Assembly (NCBI GenBank): GCA_030374805.1
Contig: JARGSG010000001.1
Location: 310,001-374,000, forward strand
Source: Gracilaria gracilis
Taxonomy: Eukaryota > Rhodophyta > Florideophyceae > Gracilariales > Gracilariaceae
Length of the DNA: 64,000 nt
Direction: 5' to 3'
A model generated the notes under the pieces. That model was not told the origin of the DNA. It did not search any database and saw nothing but the letters and a program-made list of their open reading frames with translations. The first letter of the stretch is position 1. Every line of letters begins with the position of its first letter. This document shows positions 63,972 through 64,000 of the stretch, one piece after another. Position numbers and translations under genes: made by a program.

Positions 63972-64000
63972 TTTTCTATACGAAGCGGAGCGTTCTACGT

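Overview
This window is eukaryotic nuclear DNA. Genes are well spaced, nearly all read as a single uninterrupted frame, and TATA boxes stand 80-130 bases ahead of several starts. Secretory and type II membrane proteins are frequent. No bacterial operon layout, ribosomal RNA or convincing tRNA was seen. The intron-poor genes, long empty spacers and a mix of pogo, Harbinger, copia and chromovirus elements would suit a red alga, but that is a guess: no gene here fixes the lineage.

Layout. 1-2572: 5' part of a long coiled-coil protein (minus), running off the window. 3129-3818 (minus) and 4372-6078 (plus): a divergent pair, an unknown small protein and a CHY/CTCHY/RING ubiquitin ligase. 8600-10601: an intact-looking pogo/Tigger DNA transposon with TA target duplication and a PCNA-binding-like C-terminal motif. 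12779-13450: a protein of four ~55-residue repeats. 15291-16541: a fucosyltransferase-like type II membrane enzyme. 16964-18802: a Sel1/TPR repeat protein.

20840-37637 is one block of transposable elements, about 16.8 kb. A PIF/Harbinger-like element (24621-37634, TAA duplication, 15-base terminal inverted repeats) carries a Myb/NAM-like gene. That gene is split by an 11.2-kb Ty3 chromovirus (25679-36855). A compact copia element (20845-24607) sits only 13 bases outside the Harbinger end. The chromovirus has an antisense coding cassette with its own TATA box between integrase and 3' LTR, and is packed with CCGNNCGG octamers. These two features are the most unusual things in the window.

37638-64000: host genes again. 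They are a secreted germin-like cupin, a membrane-anchored GMC oxidoreductase, a small two-TM protein, a CK1-family pseudokinase, a lipid-anchored His/Ser repeat protein, an ammonium transporter divergent from a GPR1/FUN34/YaaH family transporter, a C2H2 zinc-finger protein, a carnosine-synthase-like ATP-grasp enzyme, a PLA2-like secreted protein with an altered active site, and an unknown type II membrane protein. A 10-mer, ACCAACGGTA, occurs at least ten times in the spacers, mostly around the ammonium transporter pair, and is a candidate regulatory site or repeat core.
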